A DNA stretch of 31,195 nt, from positions 1-31,195 of the forward strand of contig CAVPSX010000003.1 of assembly GCA_963708515.1 (NCBI GenBank), written 5' to 3'. A program made the position numbers and the translations under genes. Below, piece after piece: positions 16,522 through 23,951 of the stretch. Source of the stretch: JAPLJM01 sp963708515 (GTDB lineage: Bacteria; Desulfobacterota; Syntrophia; Syntrophales; Fen-1087). How positions within the stretch are numbered: position 1 is the stretch's first letter; each line of letters begins with the position of its first letter. The notes below the pieces were generated by a model that made no database searches, was not told the DNA's origin, and saw only the letters and a program-made list of their open reading frames with translations.

Positions 16522-17397
16522 TCATCCGATAAAGCTCATAAGGGCCCGGTTGAAGCCCTCCGGGTCCTGAATGTGAAGGGCGTGGCCGCAACCGTCGAAG
16601 GGAACCACGGACACATCCGGCGAGCGGACCAGGGCTGCCTTCATGTAAGTGTAGTTGTCTTCTCCGTAGTAGTTGCTCTCCCTTCCCCAGACTAACAGGA
16701 ACGGAACGGTGATCTCGCCAAGTTGGGGTCGGTAATCCTGCATCATCATGGAAATCCACAGGAAAAGGATTACATGGGGCGTATTGCGCCTGGCCTCCTC
16801 GTAGAGCCAGGCCAGATCATCCTTCCAGGGAAAATAAGGATCGATAAAAATGTTCACCCCCGGTTCGACATGGGACCGGTTGAACAGCCGGGGGATCAGC
16901 ATGGCGCTGTACTGTTCCCAGTTGTCACTCATGACCGACATCAGCAGCAGATTATCCTGATGCGTGAAATCGCCGAAATTTCCGCTGATGCCTCGCAAAC
17001 CGTAAGTCCAGTCGTCCGCTTTCATGAGCTTGGGCGCCATGTCGATAGTGGCGATTTTATGGAGATTTTGGCATTGGAACTGCTTGACGTACTCGAAGAT
17101 GACATGGCCCCCCAGGGACCAGCCGACGAGCGTGACATCCTTCAGGTCCAGATACGCGATCAACTCGCTTAAATCCTTCGCCAGGCGCGGAAGCGTGAGC
17201 CCGTCTTTCGGCCGGTCCGAGTCGCCGTGCCCTCGCAGGTCGCAGGCGATTACCCGGTATTCCCGGCTCAGCACGGGAACCTGCTTCCTGAAATGGCGGC
17301 GGTTGGCTGTGAGCCCGTGGATGAGGATGACGGGCCTCCCCTTCCCCCGGTCTTCATAGTACAGCTTCACATGATCTTCAGTAATAAAAAACGGCAC
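16522..17397 (-). CDS. Alpha/beta hydrolase
   Basis: A 291-residue alpha/beta hydrolase without a signal peptide. The oxyanion motif HGLTANRRHF (27-36), the nucleophile elbow GWSLGG with S94, and the His loop GCGHALHIQDPEGF with H272 are clear. The acid residue is less certain: the usual Asp after the WGR strand reads WGRESNYYGED, so E240 or a nearby Asp would serve. Substrate unknown; relatives include esterases and C-C hydrolases. The start is GTG at 17397, with GAGG about eight bases upstream. It is the first gene of an operon with typA and the activase-like gene. Confidence 0.87.
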   Translation of the reverse strand: MPFFITEDHVKLYYEDRGKGRPVILIHGLTANRRHFRKQVPVLSREYRVIACDLRGHGDSDRPKDGLTLPRLAKDLSELIAYLDLKDVTLVGWSLGGHVIFEYVKQFQCQNLHKIATIDMAPKLMKADDWTYGLRGISGNFGDFTHQDNLLLMSVMSDNWEQYSAMLIPRLFNRSHVEPGVNIFIDPYFPWKDDLAWLYEEARRNTPHVILFLWISMMMQDYRPQLGEITVPFLLVWGRESNYYGEDNYTYMKAALVRSPDVSVVPFDGCGHALHIQDPEGFNRALMSFIG

Positions 17398-17738
17398 TAC
17401 CCATTCCTCAATTTCATGTTTGCTTTGTTACGCCATCTTATAGCAGACACACAGACTGCATTCGTGCTGTCATATCGTCCATGTCGCCGAATCGTGGGTT
17501 AGATTGCACAAAATGAGATTTTTCACAACGAATTTTCAATTTGTGACCGTCCGGGGGTGTAGGAAAAGGGATATAAAGAAGCGTCACGACGTGCGTAGCT
17601 TCATGCTCAGCCCAATCAGACAAGCGGGGAATATGAAAACACGACTCTGAAATACCTTGACATGGCTATGCAATATGGGGACACGACTGCGTCAAGCCCC
17701 CTCCCCCACCGTTTCGGTCTGCCAACCGGTGGCGACGG
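17398..17738. other. Non-coding stretch with a repeated AATATG...ACACGACT motif
   Basis: No convincing gene is seen on either strand. AATATGAAAACACGACT (17630-17646) and AATATGGGGACACGACT (17672-17688) are two copies of one 17-bp motif; a related AATATGGGGTCATGAC occurs just after nadE near 5354. Such scattered motifs can be traces of REP-type elements, but no transposase is here. Confidence 0.45.
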
Positions 17739-18950
17739 TCAGCATGGGTCTTCATCCAGCAAGCCATTCGACGGGATATTGAAGAGATTCTTCAGGACCT
17801 CGTCGAAGTAATCCGGCAGGTAGCGGTTCCAGAGCTTGATGGGCAGTTCGGTCAGATCGCGTTGCGCGGACATCGGAAAGGCGAAGAGGTATTCCATGAG
17901 ATATTCAATGTTTTTAGACAAATGTCCCCGGTACTGCTGGGTCAGGCGTTGCCTGATGATGCGGTCTTCATGGATGCATCGGCCGATCTCGCTTTCCAGA
18001 GTCTCCTCGTAGTTCGAAACGATGATTTCCAGGGAAACGGCCTCTTCACCGGTGCGCACGAACTCGGCAAAAGCCTGCTGGATTTGTTTCGGGTCCATGC
18101 CGCGGGCCTGCATAAGGGCCAGAATTCTGCCGCCTACCGGCTGGGAGAGGATGCGCTCCCGGTCGGGACGATAACAGACGATCAGGTTCGTCGCGTTATA
18201 GCGGCCGTCGTGTGATTCTTCTTCCGTAATGCGGCAGTCGTCAAGGCGGCTGAGTACGCCTTTGAGCTGCTCCTGCTGCGACGCTTCAAGGATCATCTTG
18301 ATTCCGGCCACGTCGCTGATCACAATACCCGCGTCATCCGCGAAGGGCCGGCCCTGACGCAGATCTTCCAGCAGACGGCTCTCAGCCTTGAGAAACTCAT
18401 CCTGCATTTCCTCCAGCGGCGTCACGAGCTGGTCGCGGGAAACGCCCAGGCGCCGCGCGCGTTCTTCTGCAAGGGCGTCGGCGTGTTTTTTTATGTTGTC
18501 GAACATGCGGTCGATGATCCGGCGCGCTGTCTTTTCCGCCAGGCGTCGTGCCCGCTTGATCCGGCTTGAACCGATACACTCTTCTATCCCCTCCCGATGC
18601 GCAAAAAACAGGATGCCGTGAAAGGGGGTGTCGCAGTAATAGCGTTCCGGGTGGGCGCGGTAGTTATGGATCAGCTCGTCGATGCGGGCATTCCTGCAGG
18701 GGGGACGGTTGACCAGGACATCTTTGAGGTCTCCCTTCCGCAGGGCCGGCCGCCGGCTGAATCCGGCCGGATAGAGCTCCTGAAATAGGCTTTCGGTGAA
18801 CAGGTGCAGATAACGGGAAACGTACAGGTGATTGAAATTGATCAGGCGGGCGACCAGATCCGCATCGGCGGGATAGACCTCGTGGCACATCCAGCGCCGG
18901 ATGAGTTCGCTCAGGACGGTCCTGTGCAGGAAGCTGTCGATCCGAATCAT
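17739..18950 (-). CDS. Uncharacterised 403-residue protein, possibly RelA/SpoT-like nucleotidyltransferase fold
   Basis: I do not recognise a named family with confidence. The N-terminal 130 residues are mostly helical (RRWMCHEVYPADADLVARLINFNHLY). A basic helix region (129-170, RIKRARRLAEKTARR) is followed by VISDVAGIKMILEAS (210-224) and later GRYNATNLIVCY (249-260) and VSLEIIV (305-311). These three segments resemble, in order, the DxxGIR strand, the GYxSxH strand and the E-x-Q strand of RelA/SpoT synthetase domains; D213 and E308 would take the metal-site places. The His/Gln residues usually found around them are not kept, so activity is doubtful. AAGGGATG precedes the ATG. It is a single gene, with its stop at a non-coding stretch. 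Soluble, no signal peptide. Confidence 0.7.
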   Translation of the reverse strand: MIRIDSFLHRTVLSELIRRWMCHEVYPADADLVARLINFNHLYVSRYLHLFTESLFQELYPAGFSRRPALRKGDLKDVLVNRPPCRNARIDELIHNYRAHPERYYCDTPFHGILFFAHREGIEECIGSSRIKRARRLAEKTARRIIDRMFDNIKKHADALAEERARRLGVSRDQLVTPLEEMQDEFLKAESRLLEDLRQGRPFADDAGIVISDVAGIKMILEASQQEQLKGVLSRLDDCRITEEESHDGRYNATNLIVCYRPDRERILSQPVGGRILALMQARGMDPKQIQQAFAEFVRTGEEAVSLEIIVSNYEETLESEIGRCIHEDRIIRQRLTQQYRGHLSKNIEYLMEYLFAFPMSAQRDLTELPIKLWNRYLPDYFDEVLKNLFNIPSNGLLDEDPC

Positions 18951-19024
18951 GCTGTCATCCCTTTGATGATCCTTATTTTCGCATTTGAATTTTCAGAGGC
19001 GCTGCTGCGGGTTTTGCATGAGTG

Positions 19025-19046
19025 CAAAAAACCGCCCGTAACGGGC
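19025..19046 (-). terminator. Terminator after the Nudix gene
   Basis: On the minus strand GCCCG and CGGGC pair around TTA (19046-19034), followed by GG and a run of six T. It lies directly after the Nudix stop and before the next gene start at 18950. Confidence 0.75.
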
Positions 19047-19050
19047 TGTC

Positions 19051-19494
19051 TTACCAATATCCCCTTTCCATGCAGTTCTCGATGAATGCAATGGATTTCG
19101 GCGCATCTGAAAAATACTCATAAAGTTGCTTTCCGACATCCGGATACATGGGTGATTCTTTCAGCTTTTCTATCGGAAGCCATACAATATCAAGGGAATG
19201 CGTGTTGTCGGGCCTGATTTTCGGAATGCCCTGCACGGCCGTTGCGGTAAAAATAACATGAAGCGTCTGCGGATGCCGTTTCGTGCCCGGCGCTTCCCCC
19301 AACAGGATGACATCGCCAACCTCCAGCCTGACGCCCAGTTCGCCCTTCCATTCGCTGACGATGGCCTCATGCAGGGGGATGTCCTTATCCACACCGCCGC
19401 CCGGAATGGCAAAGATCTCCTTTCCGCCATAGATATATTTCATGCACAGGATTTCATTGCCCTGCTCGAATACCGCCGATACCCTGACTCTCAT
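19051..19494 (-). CDS. Nudix-fold protein with a degenerate Nudix box
   Basis: A 147-residue Nudix-fold protein: RVSAVFEQGNEILCMKY, then IPGGGVDKDIPLHEAIVSEW, KGELGVRL and a C-terminal helix. In the Nudix box (about 32-55) the usual G-x5-E-x7-REUxEExGU reads with I for the first Glu, S for the Arg and G for the first Glu of the EE pair; only E48 and E52 remain. Nudix enzymes hydrolyse nucleoside-diphosphate-linked compounds and need those Glu for Mg, so activity may be weak or lost, or the protein may be a binding relative. The start was set at the ATG behind GGGAGGTCCT; an upstream Met would overlap the small membrane gene. Confidence 0.85.
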   Translation of the reverse strand: MRVRVSAVFEQGNEILCMKYIYGGKEIFAIPGGGVDKDIPLHEAIVSEWKGELGVRLEVGDVILLGEAPGTKRHPQTLHVIFTATAVQGIPKIRPDNTHSLDIVWLPIEKLKESPMYPDVGKQLYEYFSDAPKSIAFIENCMERGYW

Positions 19495-19504
19495 AGGACC
19501 TCCC

Positions 19505-19654
19505 TCATTTCCGTATGATAAACAGTGCAACGATCCCGAAGGCGCCGACAAAAATGCCGAACAGAACGCCCATCTGCTCCAGAAAGGTCAGTGCGTCATA
19601 CCAATCTATTATCATGTCATAATACAGGTTGAAAAAATTGATTGCTCTTTCCAT
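19505..19654 (-). CDS. Small single-pass membrane protein (49 residues)
   Basis: Below most length cut-offs. On the minus strand GGGAG sits eight bases before an ATG that opens 49 codons to TGA: MERAINFFNLYYDMIIDWYD, then ALTFLEQMGVLFGIFVGAFG and IVALFIIRK. One clear transmembrane helix (about 29-46) ends in a positive RK tail, and the N-terminal half is amphipathic. The stop is ten bases before the Nudix ATG and the Nudix ribosome site lies between them, so the two form an operon. Function unknown; it could be a membrane-anchored regulator or partner. Confidence 0.7.
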   Translation of the reverse strand: MERAINFFNLYYDMIIDWYDALTFLEQMGVLFGIFVGAFGIVALFIIRK

Positions 19655-19753
19655 TTTCAATCTCCCTCTTTACTTTGTGACAGCTTCTTTTTACCCTGGC
19701 TTTGTTCGTTCGGACGCAGGCAGCCCCGACATGTTGACACCCATTTTTAGTGA

Positions 19754-19782
19754 TTGACGGTCGGCCTGTGTTGCCCTATAGT
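19754..19782 (+). promoter_or_regulatory. Probable promoter of the EamA transporter gene
   Basis: TTGACG (19754-19759) and TATAGT (19777-19782) are 17 bp apart. The expected start of transcription near 19789 gives a leader of about 170 bases before the coding region. Confidence 0.55.
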
Positions 19783-19957
19783 CTGCCCGCCATTATACAC
19801 TGTGTTGAAAAAATACTTCAATGATTATTATATGCAAGGGTCCCCTGAAAACCCCCTGACGTTACTGTCGCAACAGGGGGTCAAGCTCCATGGGTGTTCA
19901 AAAGAACGATGGGCCAGGAATGATGGCCCTGCAATTCATCTGAGGTTTCAGACCGGC
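19783..19957 (+). promoter_or_regulatory. Structured leader of the EamA transporter gene, no known riboswitch recognised
   Basis: The stretch contains two clean stems: ACCCCCTG (19851-19858) with CAGGGGGT (19874-19881), loop of 15, and GGGCCA (19911-19916) with TGGCCC (19924-19929), loop of seven. No run of T follows either, so they are not simple terminators. The leader could hold a regulatory RNA; I could not match it to a named class. Confidence 0.35.
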
Positions 19958-20881
19958 ATGAACATGAGCAAGACCAGCCAGTCGGCCGTGCTGGCCATTG
20001 CGGCGCTGTCCTGCATCTGGGGCTACAACTGGGTGGTCATGAAGGAATGCCTGCAATACGCCGACGCCTATGATTTCGCCGCCCTGCGGACCGGCATCGG
20101 CGCCGTCAGTCTCTTTGCCCTGCTGCTCTGGAAGCGCCGGCCCCTGCGTCCTGAAGCCTTCTGGATGACCGCCCTGCTGGGCTTTGTTTCCACTACGGCC
20201 TGCATCGGCCTGGTTACGCTGGCGCTGGTAACAGGCGGCGTCGGCAAAACGGCCATTCTCGTTTATATCATGCCGTTCTGGGTCCTGCTACTGGCATGGC
20301 CAATCCTTGCTGAACATATCCGGGGCGCCCAGTGGATCCCCGTCATTCTGGCCTTTTCCGGACTGCTGATCATTCTGGAGCCCTGGAATCTTCAAAGCAC
20401 CTTTATCAGCAAACTTTTCGCCGTCCTGGCGGGTGTGGCCTGGGCGCTCAGCGCCATTATGACCAAGATCATGACCCGTAAACGTTCTTTTGACCTGATT
20501 TCACTGACGGCCTGGCAGATGCTTCTGGGCGCCCTGCCGCTGGGCATGATCGCGCTTTTTGTTTCAGACACACCAGTCCGGTGGACTCCCTATTTTACCA
20601 TCGGTCTGTTGTACAGTTCCATCGTCAGTCAGGGCCTGGCACTCGTGCTCTGGTTCTTCATACTGAGCAAGCTGTCAGCGGGCGTGGCCAGCATGGGGAC
20701 GCTCGCCACACCGGTGATCGGCACGATAGCTGCGGCAATTGAGCTGGGCGAACGGCCGTCCGTCCTGGAGGCCTGGGGCATGCTGCTGATTTTGACCGCC
20801 CTGGCGCTGCTTGCGGTTATGGGATATATGCAGCACCGTCAGATTCAGTCGGTCATCGGGAATCAGCTCAGGAAGAAGTGA
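19958..20881 (+). CDS. EamA/DMT family transporter
   Basis: A 307-residue integral membrane protein of the drug/metabolite transporter superfamily. It has about ten hydrophobic helices in two EamA repeats; SCIWGYNWVVMKECL opens the first and the C-terminal repeat has SSIVSQGLALVLWFFILSKL and ATPVIGTIAAAIELGE, all typical. These carriers export or import small metabolites such as amino acids; the substrate cannot be told. The start was set at ATG 19958 (second Met at 19964); a longer frame back to TTG 19754 would begin in the promoter and lacks membrane sequence. The ribosome site is weak (GAGG 12 bases before). The HAD gene follows after 47 bp. Confidence 0.9.
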   Translation: MNMSKTSQSAVLAIAALSCIWGYNWVVMKECLQYADAYDFAALRTGIGAVSLFALLLWKRRPLRPEAFWMTALLGFVSTTACIGLVTLALVTGGVGKTAILVYIMPFWVLLLAWPILAEHIRGAQWIPVILAFSGLLIILEPWNLQSTFISKLFAVLAGVAWALSAIMTKIMTRKRSFDLISLTAWQMLLGALPLGMIALFVSDTPVRWTPYFTIGLLYSSIVSQGLALVLWFFILSKLSAGVASMGTLATPVIGTIAAAIELGERPSVLEAWGMLLILTALALLAVMGYMQHRQIQSVIGNQLRKK

Positions 20882-20928
20882 GGGCGGGATATGGGTGACC
20901 GCCGGGAGTTGTTTATAGAAAGGATGTC

Positions 20929-21546
20929 ATGGACAAGAGCCTTTTCCTTTTTGATTGCGACGGCGTGCTGGTGGATTCCCTGCAAGTCTTCGAAGGAACG
21001 GTGCGGGAGTGTCTCGACGTGATCGGGCAGCCGATCCTCAAGTCCCGGGAAGATTTTCTGGATTTGTTTGATGACAATTTCTACAGTGCGATTGTTCAAG
21101 AAGGCGTTGACCTGGACGCCTTCTTGCGTGCGGCCGGACCGATTCTTGCGAGGGTCAATTATGCTGAGATGAATCCCGTCAGGGGCATGTTGCCGGTTAT
21201 CACGGCCATGAACCACCGTCATTTCCTGGCCATCATTTCTTCCGGCGGCGAAAAAACCATCCGGAACCAGCTCACCCACTTCGGCTTTGACGGCTGCTTC
21301 AAGGCCATTCTGGGCTCCGATTTTCTGCTTAGCAAGGTCGATAAAATCAACCATGCCGTATCGACATTCCAGGCGAATAAAGATGAAACTTATTATGTCT
21401 GCGACACCACCGGGGATATCCGGGAGGCAAAAATGGCGGGAATCAGGACGGTTGCCGTAACCTGGGGCTGGCACAGCCGGGAACGCCTAACAGCGGCCCG
21501 GCCGGATTACCTGGTGGATAAGCCTGAGGATTTACTTGGCATTTAG
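20929..21546 (+). CDS. HAD-superfamily hydrolase (phosphoglycolate phosphatase-like)
   Basis: A 205-residue HAD protein. Motif I is FLFDCDGVLVDS with nucleophile D9 and acid D11, motif II is IISSGG, motif III is the Lys in LLSKVDK, and motif IV is YVCDTTGDIREA. The helical cap after motif I suits subclass IA, small-molecule phosphatases such as Gph or beta-phosphoglucomutase. The substrate is unknown. AAAGGA lies seven bases before the ATG. It follows the EamA gene by 47 bp on the same strand and may be co-transcribed; the next gene (ferredoxin) runs the opposite way. Confidence 0.9.
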   Translation: MDKSLFLFDCDGVLVDSLQVFEGTVRECLDVIGQPILKSREDFLDLFDDNFYSAIVQEGVDLDAFLRAAGPILARVNYAEMNPVRGMLPVITAMNHRHFLAIISSGGEKTIRNQLTHFGFDGCFKAILGSDFLLSKVDKINHAVSTFQANKDETYYVCDTTGDIREAKMAGIRTVAVTWGWHSRERLTAARPDYLVDKPEDLLGI

Positions 21547-21584
21547 GAGAATCTCGCCAGGCAGCCAAACGACCATCCGTCTGT

Positions 21585-21773
21585 TCAGTCAATGGAAATG
21601 GCCTGTTTCGGACACAGGTCGGCGGCTTCACGGACTCTCTGCTGATATTTTTCAGGATGGGTAACTTCGAAAACCGCTTTCATGTACATGCCCCACATCA
21701 TGAAGACATCGGGGCAGTGATTGACACAGGTTTCGCAGCCGTTACAGAGACTTTTATCGATTCGGATTCTCAT
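21585..21773 (-). CDS. Small [4Fe-4S] ferredoxin
   Basis: A 62-residue ferredoxin with one cluster motif, CNGCETC (C10, C13, C16), plus C20 before Pro and a distant CPKQAI (C54). A second CxxC block is absent, as in Desulfovibrio-type mono-cluster ferredoxins, where C20 may stay free or form a disulfide. Such proteins carry low-potential electrons in anaerobes. The start was set at MRIRIDKSLCNGC; a longer frame to 21806 would begin in a poor context. No strong ribosome site is seen. It is divergent in direction from the HAD gene and lies 71 bp from the FmdB gene on the same strand. Confidence 0.87.
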   Translation of the reverse strand: MRIRIDKSLCNGCETCVNHCPDVFMMWGMYMKAVFEVTHPEKYQQRVREAADLCPKQAISID

Positions 21774-21844
21774 GCTTGTTCGTTCTTTACGGTCGCGGAC
21801 TCCCACGCCGCGCTTTTATCCGCTCTCTGAAGCCTGCAATAGTC

Positions 21845-22339
21845 TTACAGATCGTAGAGAGTTTCATCGACATGGGGTCTCGGCTTCCTGACGCCCTTTT
21901 TGCCTTTCTGTTCAAAGGTAAAAGGTTCCTCGCCTTCCAGCAGGTCCCCCATTTCGGCTTCGATCTGTTCGGGGTCTTCGCCCCGCTCCATGCGCCGCAG
22001 GGCCTCTTCCATTCCGGCCCCCAGGTTCAAACCGGTGGCTTCCGAAAGCTTCCGCATGAGATTGGCCGCCTGGCGGGGATCGTCCTCGCTGATCTTGTCG
22101 GCCTCGCCGGCCAGCATGGCCATCGCCTTTTCCATCTTTGCCTCATCGATGGGGGGCATATCGTCTGCGGGCCCCTCCTGATCCTTGCCCCGGGATACCT
22201 TGGCAAAAATCGACATCTGGCGCTTCAGCTTGACGCGCTTGCATTGCGGACAATAGGGAATCTTGTCCGTATTGGCGGATCGGGCAAAGAAATTATAGAC
22301 CGTATTGCACTTGTGACAATAAAATTCATAGATGGGCAT
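21845..22339 (-). CDS. FmdB-type zinc-ribbon protein
   Basis: A 164-residue protein whose first 45 residues match the FmdB regulator domain: MPIYEFYCHKCN with C8 and C11, then CPQC (C30, C33), and the usual RQMSIFAK sequence. The rest is a low-complexity acidic and helical tail, including ERGEDPEQIEAEMGDLLEGEE, found in deltaproteobacterial FmdB relatives. Family members are described as putative regulatory zinc ribbons (named from the formamidase operon); the real role is unknown. AGAGGATGAAAC precedes the ATG. The divergent metallo-beta-lactamase gene starts 173 bp away. Confidence 0.85.
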   Translation of the reverse strand: MPIYEFYCHKCNTVYNFFARSANTDKIPYCPQCKRVKLKRQMSIFAKVSRGKDQEGPADDMPPIDEAKMEKAMAMLAGEADKISEDDPRQAANLMRKLSEATGLNLGAGMEEALRRMERGEDPEQIEAEMGDLLEGEEPFTFEQKGKKGVRKPRPHVDETLYDL

Positions 22340-22373
22340 GTTTCATCCTCTTTTTGAAATTTGGCGATAGTTT

Positions 22374-22405
22374 AATCATTCCCGTAACAAAATCAAGGAA
22401 TGATT
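22374..22405. repeat. Inverted repeat in the divergent fmdB / hydrolase intergenic space
   Basis: AATCATTCC (22374-22382) and GGAATGATT (22397-22405) are a perfect 9-bp inverted repeat with 14 bases between. It lies 35 bp from the FmdB start and about 110 bp before the hydrolase start, in a region that must hold both promoters, so a regulator site is possible. Confidence 0.55.
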
Positions 22406-22512
22406 TGTGTTGTCTATTTATGGATTCCATTTTTTGTTTTGAAATTAAATGCAAAAAGTGCTTGAAGGAAACTCCGGTCAGAAACGGATTATGGTCAAAA
22501 AGGAGTGCGACC

Positions 22513-23487
22513 TTGATTAAAGAAATCGCAGGCGATTTTTACATGATCACTCTGCCCATGCCCTTCCGGCTCAAGCATGTTAATATTTTCGCTCTCGTTC
22601 ACGACGGAAGTACAACCCTCTTCGACACCGGCCTCAATACACCGGAAACCTTCGCCGTCCTCGAAACGGGACTCAAGCGCATCGGCCGGTCCATTCATGA
22701 AATCGACCGGATCTTTATCACCCACCGACACGGAGACCACTGCGGGATGGCCGGACGTATCAAGGATCTTTCCGGTGCAACGATCCTGATGTCCGGTACG
22801 GATCACGCGTTCATCCGTATCGCCGAGGATCAGGATCGCCTGATTGCGGAATTGCGTTCGTTCTATGCGCGTCATGGCCTGGGTGACAATGCTCTGGCCT
22901 TGCTGGGGTCTATCTTCAGGAGTTTCAGCAAAATGATCGGGGCGTTTCCGCTGGATCATACCCTGCGGCCGGGCGAGGTCCACACCGTGGGCGGCCGCTC
23001 CTTCGAAGTGCTTGCCGCGCCGGGGCACAGCATCGGGCAGGTCTGCTTTTTCTTCCGGTCGGAGGGGATTCTCCTGGCCGGAGACCACATCCTGCCGGAC
23101 ATTACCCCGAATCTGAGCCCGGATCTCTTTCAAACCGATTTTCGGCCGCTGGAGCGCTTTCTGTCTTCCCTGACCGAGATGCAAGACCTGCCCGTGAAGA
23201 CCGTTTATCCCGCCCACGGCCGTCCTTTTACGAATTTCGTGGAGAGAATTGCGGAAATCAAAGACCATCATCACGAAAGAAAGGGGCTAATGCTCGCGTC
23301 CGTCCGGAAAGGCCGAAAATCAGCCTGCGAGGTATCCGTTGATATCTTTGGCAAAGATCTGCCGGAATTCGACCAGTACCTCGCCCTCAATGAAACCTAT
23401 GTACACCTCGTGGAACTCATCGAGGAAGGCCTGGTGCAGGAAGAGATTGAGGACAACCGCTGTTTTTACAAGGAGAGGCTTCTGTGA
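22513..23487 (+). CDS. Metallo-beta-lactamase fold hydrolase
   Basis: A 324-residue MBL-fold protein. The metal motif is THRHGDHCG with H71, H73, D75 and H76; further ligands are APGHSIGQV, LAGDHILPDI and the late His in YPAHG. The C-terminal 70 residues form a helical extension (LNETYVHLVELIEEGL). Family members include glyoxalase II-like thioesterases and lactonases; the substrate is unknown. The best start is TTG at 22513, seven bases after AAGGAG, giving MIKEIAGDFYMITLPMPF. A frame back to 22354 lacks domain sequence before that point. The stop overlaps the DUF493 start by four bases (GTGA). Confidence 0.88.
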   Translation: MIKEIAGDFYMITLPMPFRLKHVNIFALVHDGSTTLFDTGLNTPETFAVLETGLKRIGRSIHEIDRIFITHRHGDHCGMAGRIKDLSGATILMSGTDHAFIRIAEDQDRLIAELRSFYARHGLGDNALALLGSIFRSFSKMIGAFPLDHTLRPGEVHTVGGRSFEVLAAPGHSIGQVCFFFRSEGILLAGDHILPDITPNLSPDLFQTDFRPLERFLSSLTEMQDLPVKTVYPAHGRPFTNFVERIAEIKDHHHERKGLMLASVRKGRKSACEVSVDIFGKDLPEFDQYLALNETYVHLVELIEEGLVQEEIEDNRCFYKERLL

Positions 23488-23747
23488 CGATAAAGAATGA
23501 GAATCAGAAAGTCAGCATCGACTATCCGTGCCTCTGGAACTTCACGATGATCGGATCGGATGAGGCCGGGATGCGCGCGGCCATCGCGGATGCGACCGCC
23601 GGCGCCGGGGATGTCAAGGCATCCCGGAGCAGCGCAACCGGAAAATATGTATCGCTCCATATTGCCGTGCAGGTCGAAAACGAACAAAGACGGAACGCTA
23701 TCTATGAGACGCTCCGGAAAGAACCGTCCGTAAAAATGGTGTTATGA
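23484..23747 (+). CDS. DUF493 (YbeD-like) protein
   Basis: An 87-residue protein of the DUF493/YbeD family: IDYPCLWNFTMIGSDEAGMR, then SSATGKYVSLHIAVQVENEQ and RNAIYETLRKEPSVKMVL. It has an ACT-like ferredoxin fold; E. coli YbeD lies beside lipoate genes and is thought to have a regulatory role, but this is not settled. The start is GTG with AGGAGAGG upstream and overlaps the MBL stop. The end overlaps the next start (ATGATGA), so the four genes from 22513 on are very likely one transcript. Confidence 0.88.
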   Translation: MTIKNENQKVSIDYPCLWNFTMIGSDEAGMRAAIADATAGAGDVKASRSSATGKYVSLHIAVQVENEQRRNAIYETLRKEPSVKMVL

Positions 23748-23938
23748 TGACAGAGAATATAACTGAAAAGGACCGGGCCATGGCCGCCGCTTGCGTCAAC
23801 TGCCCCGTATGCCGTCATGCCCGCAAAAAGCAGAAAGGCCCCGTTTTTCTGTTTGTGCGGGCGATTGAAGGGAAACTGTGCCCCTACTGCAGGGCCTACG
23901 AAAGGGTTTATGGCCGCAAGGCCCATGAACCGACATGA
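23744..23938 (+). CDS. Small cysteine-rich (zinc-ribbon-like) protein
   Basis: A 64-residue basic protein with CVNCPVC (C17, C20, C23) and CPYC (near 46-49), about 25 residues apart, fitting a zinc ribbon or a small iron-sulfur site. No named family is recognised. The first ATG overlaps the DUF493 stop; a second ATG follows at once. Its position inside a tightly packed operon with an MBL hydrolase and an ABM-fold protein supports its being real. Confidence 0.7.
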   Translation: MMTENITEKDRAMAAACVNCPVCRHARKKQKGPVFLFVRAIEGKLCPYCRAYERVYGRKAHEPT

Positions 23939-23951
23939 AAGGAGTCATAAC

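Noticed and set aside
15527..16570. 347-residue plus-strand frame opposite typA
   Set aside because: It is antisense to the conserved GTPase domain of TypA and has no protein family match that I can see.
16520..16759. N-terminal extension of TypA to 16759
   Set aside because: The extra residues are the antisense-frame reading of the hydrolase end; TypA homologues start at MRKQNIRN-like sequence.
19783..19957. Leader considered as a guanidine or fluoride riboswitch
   Set aside because: The conserved sequence elements of those classes could not be found; only generic hairpins are visible.
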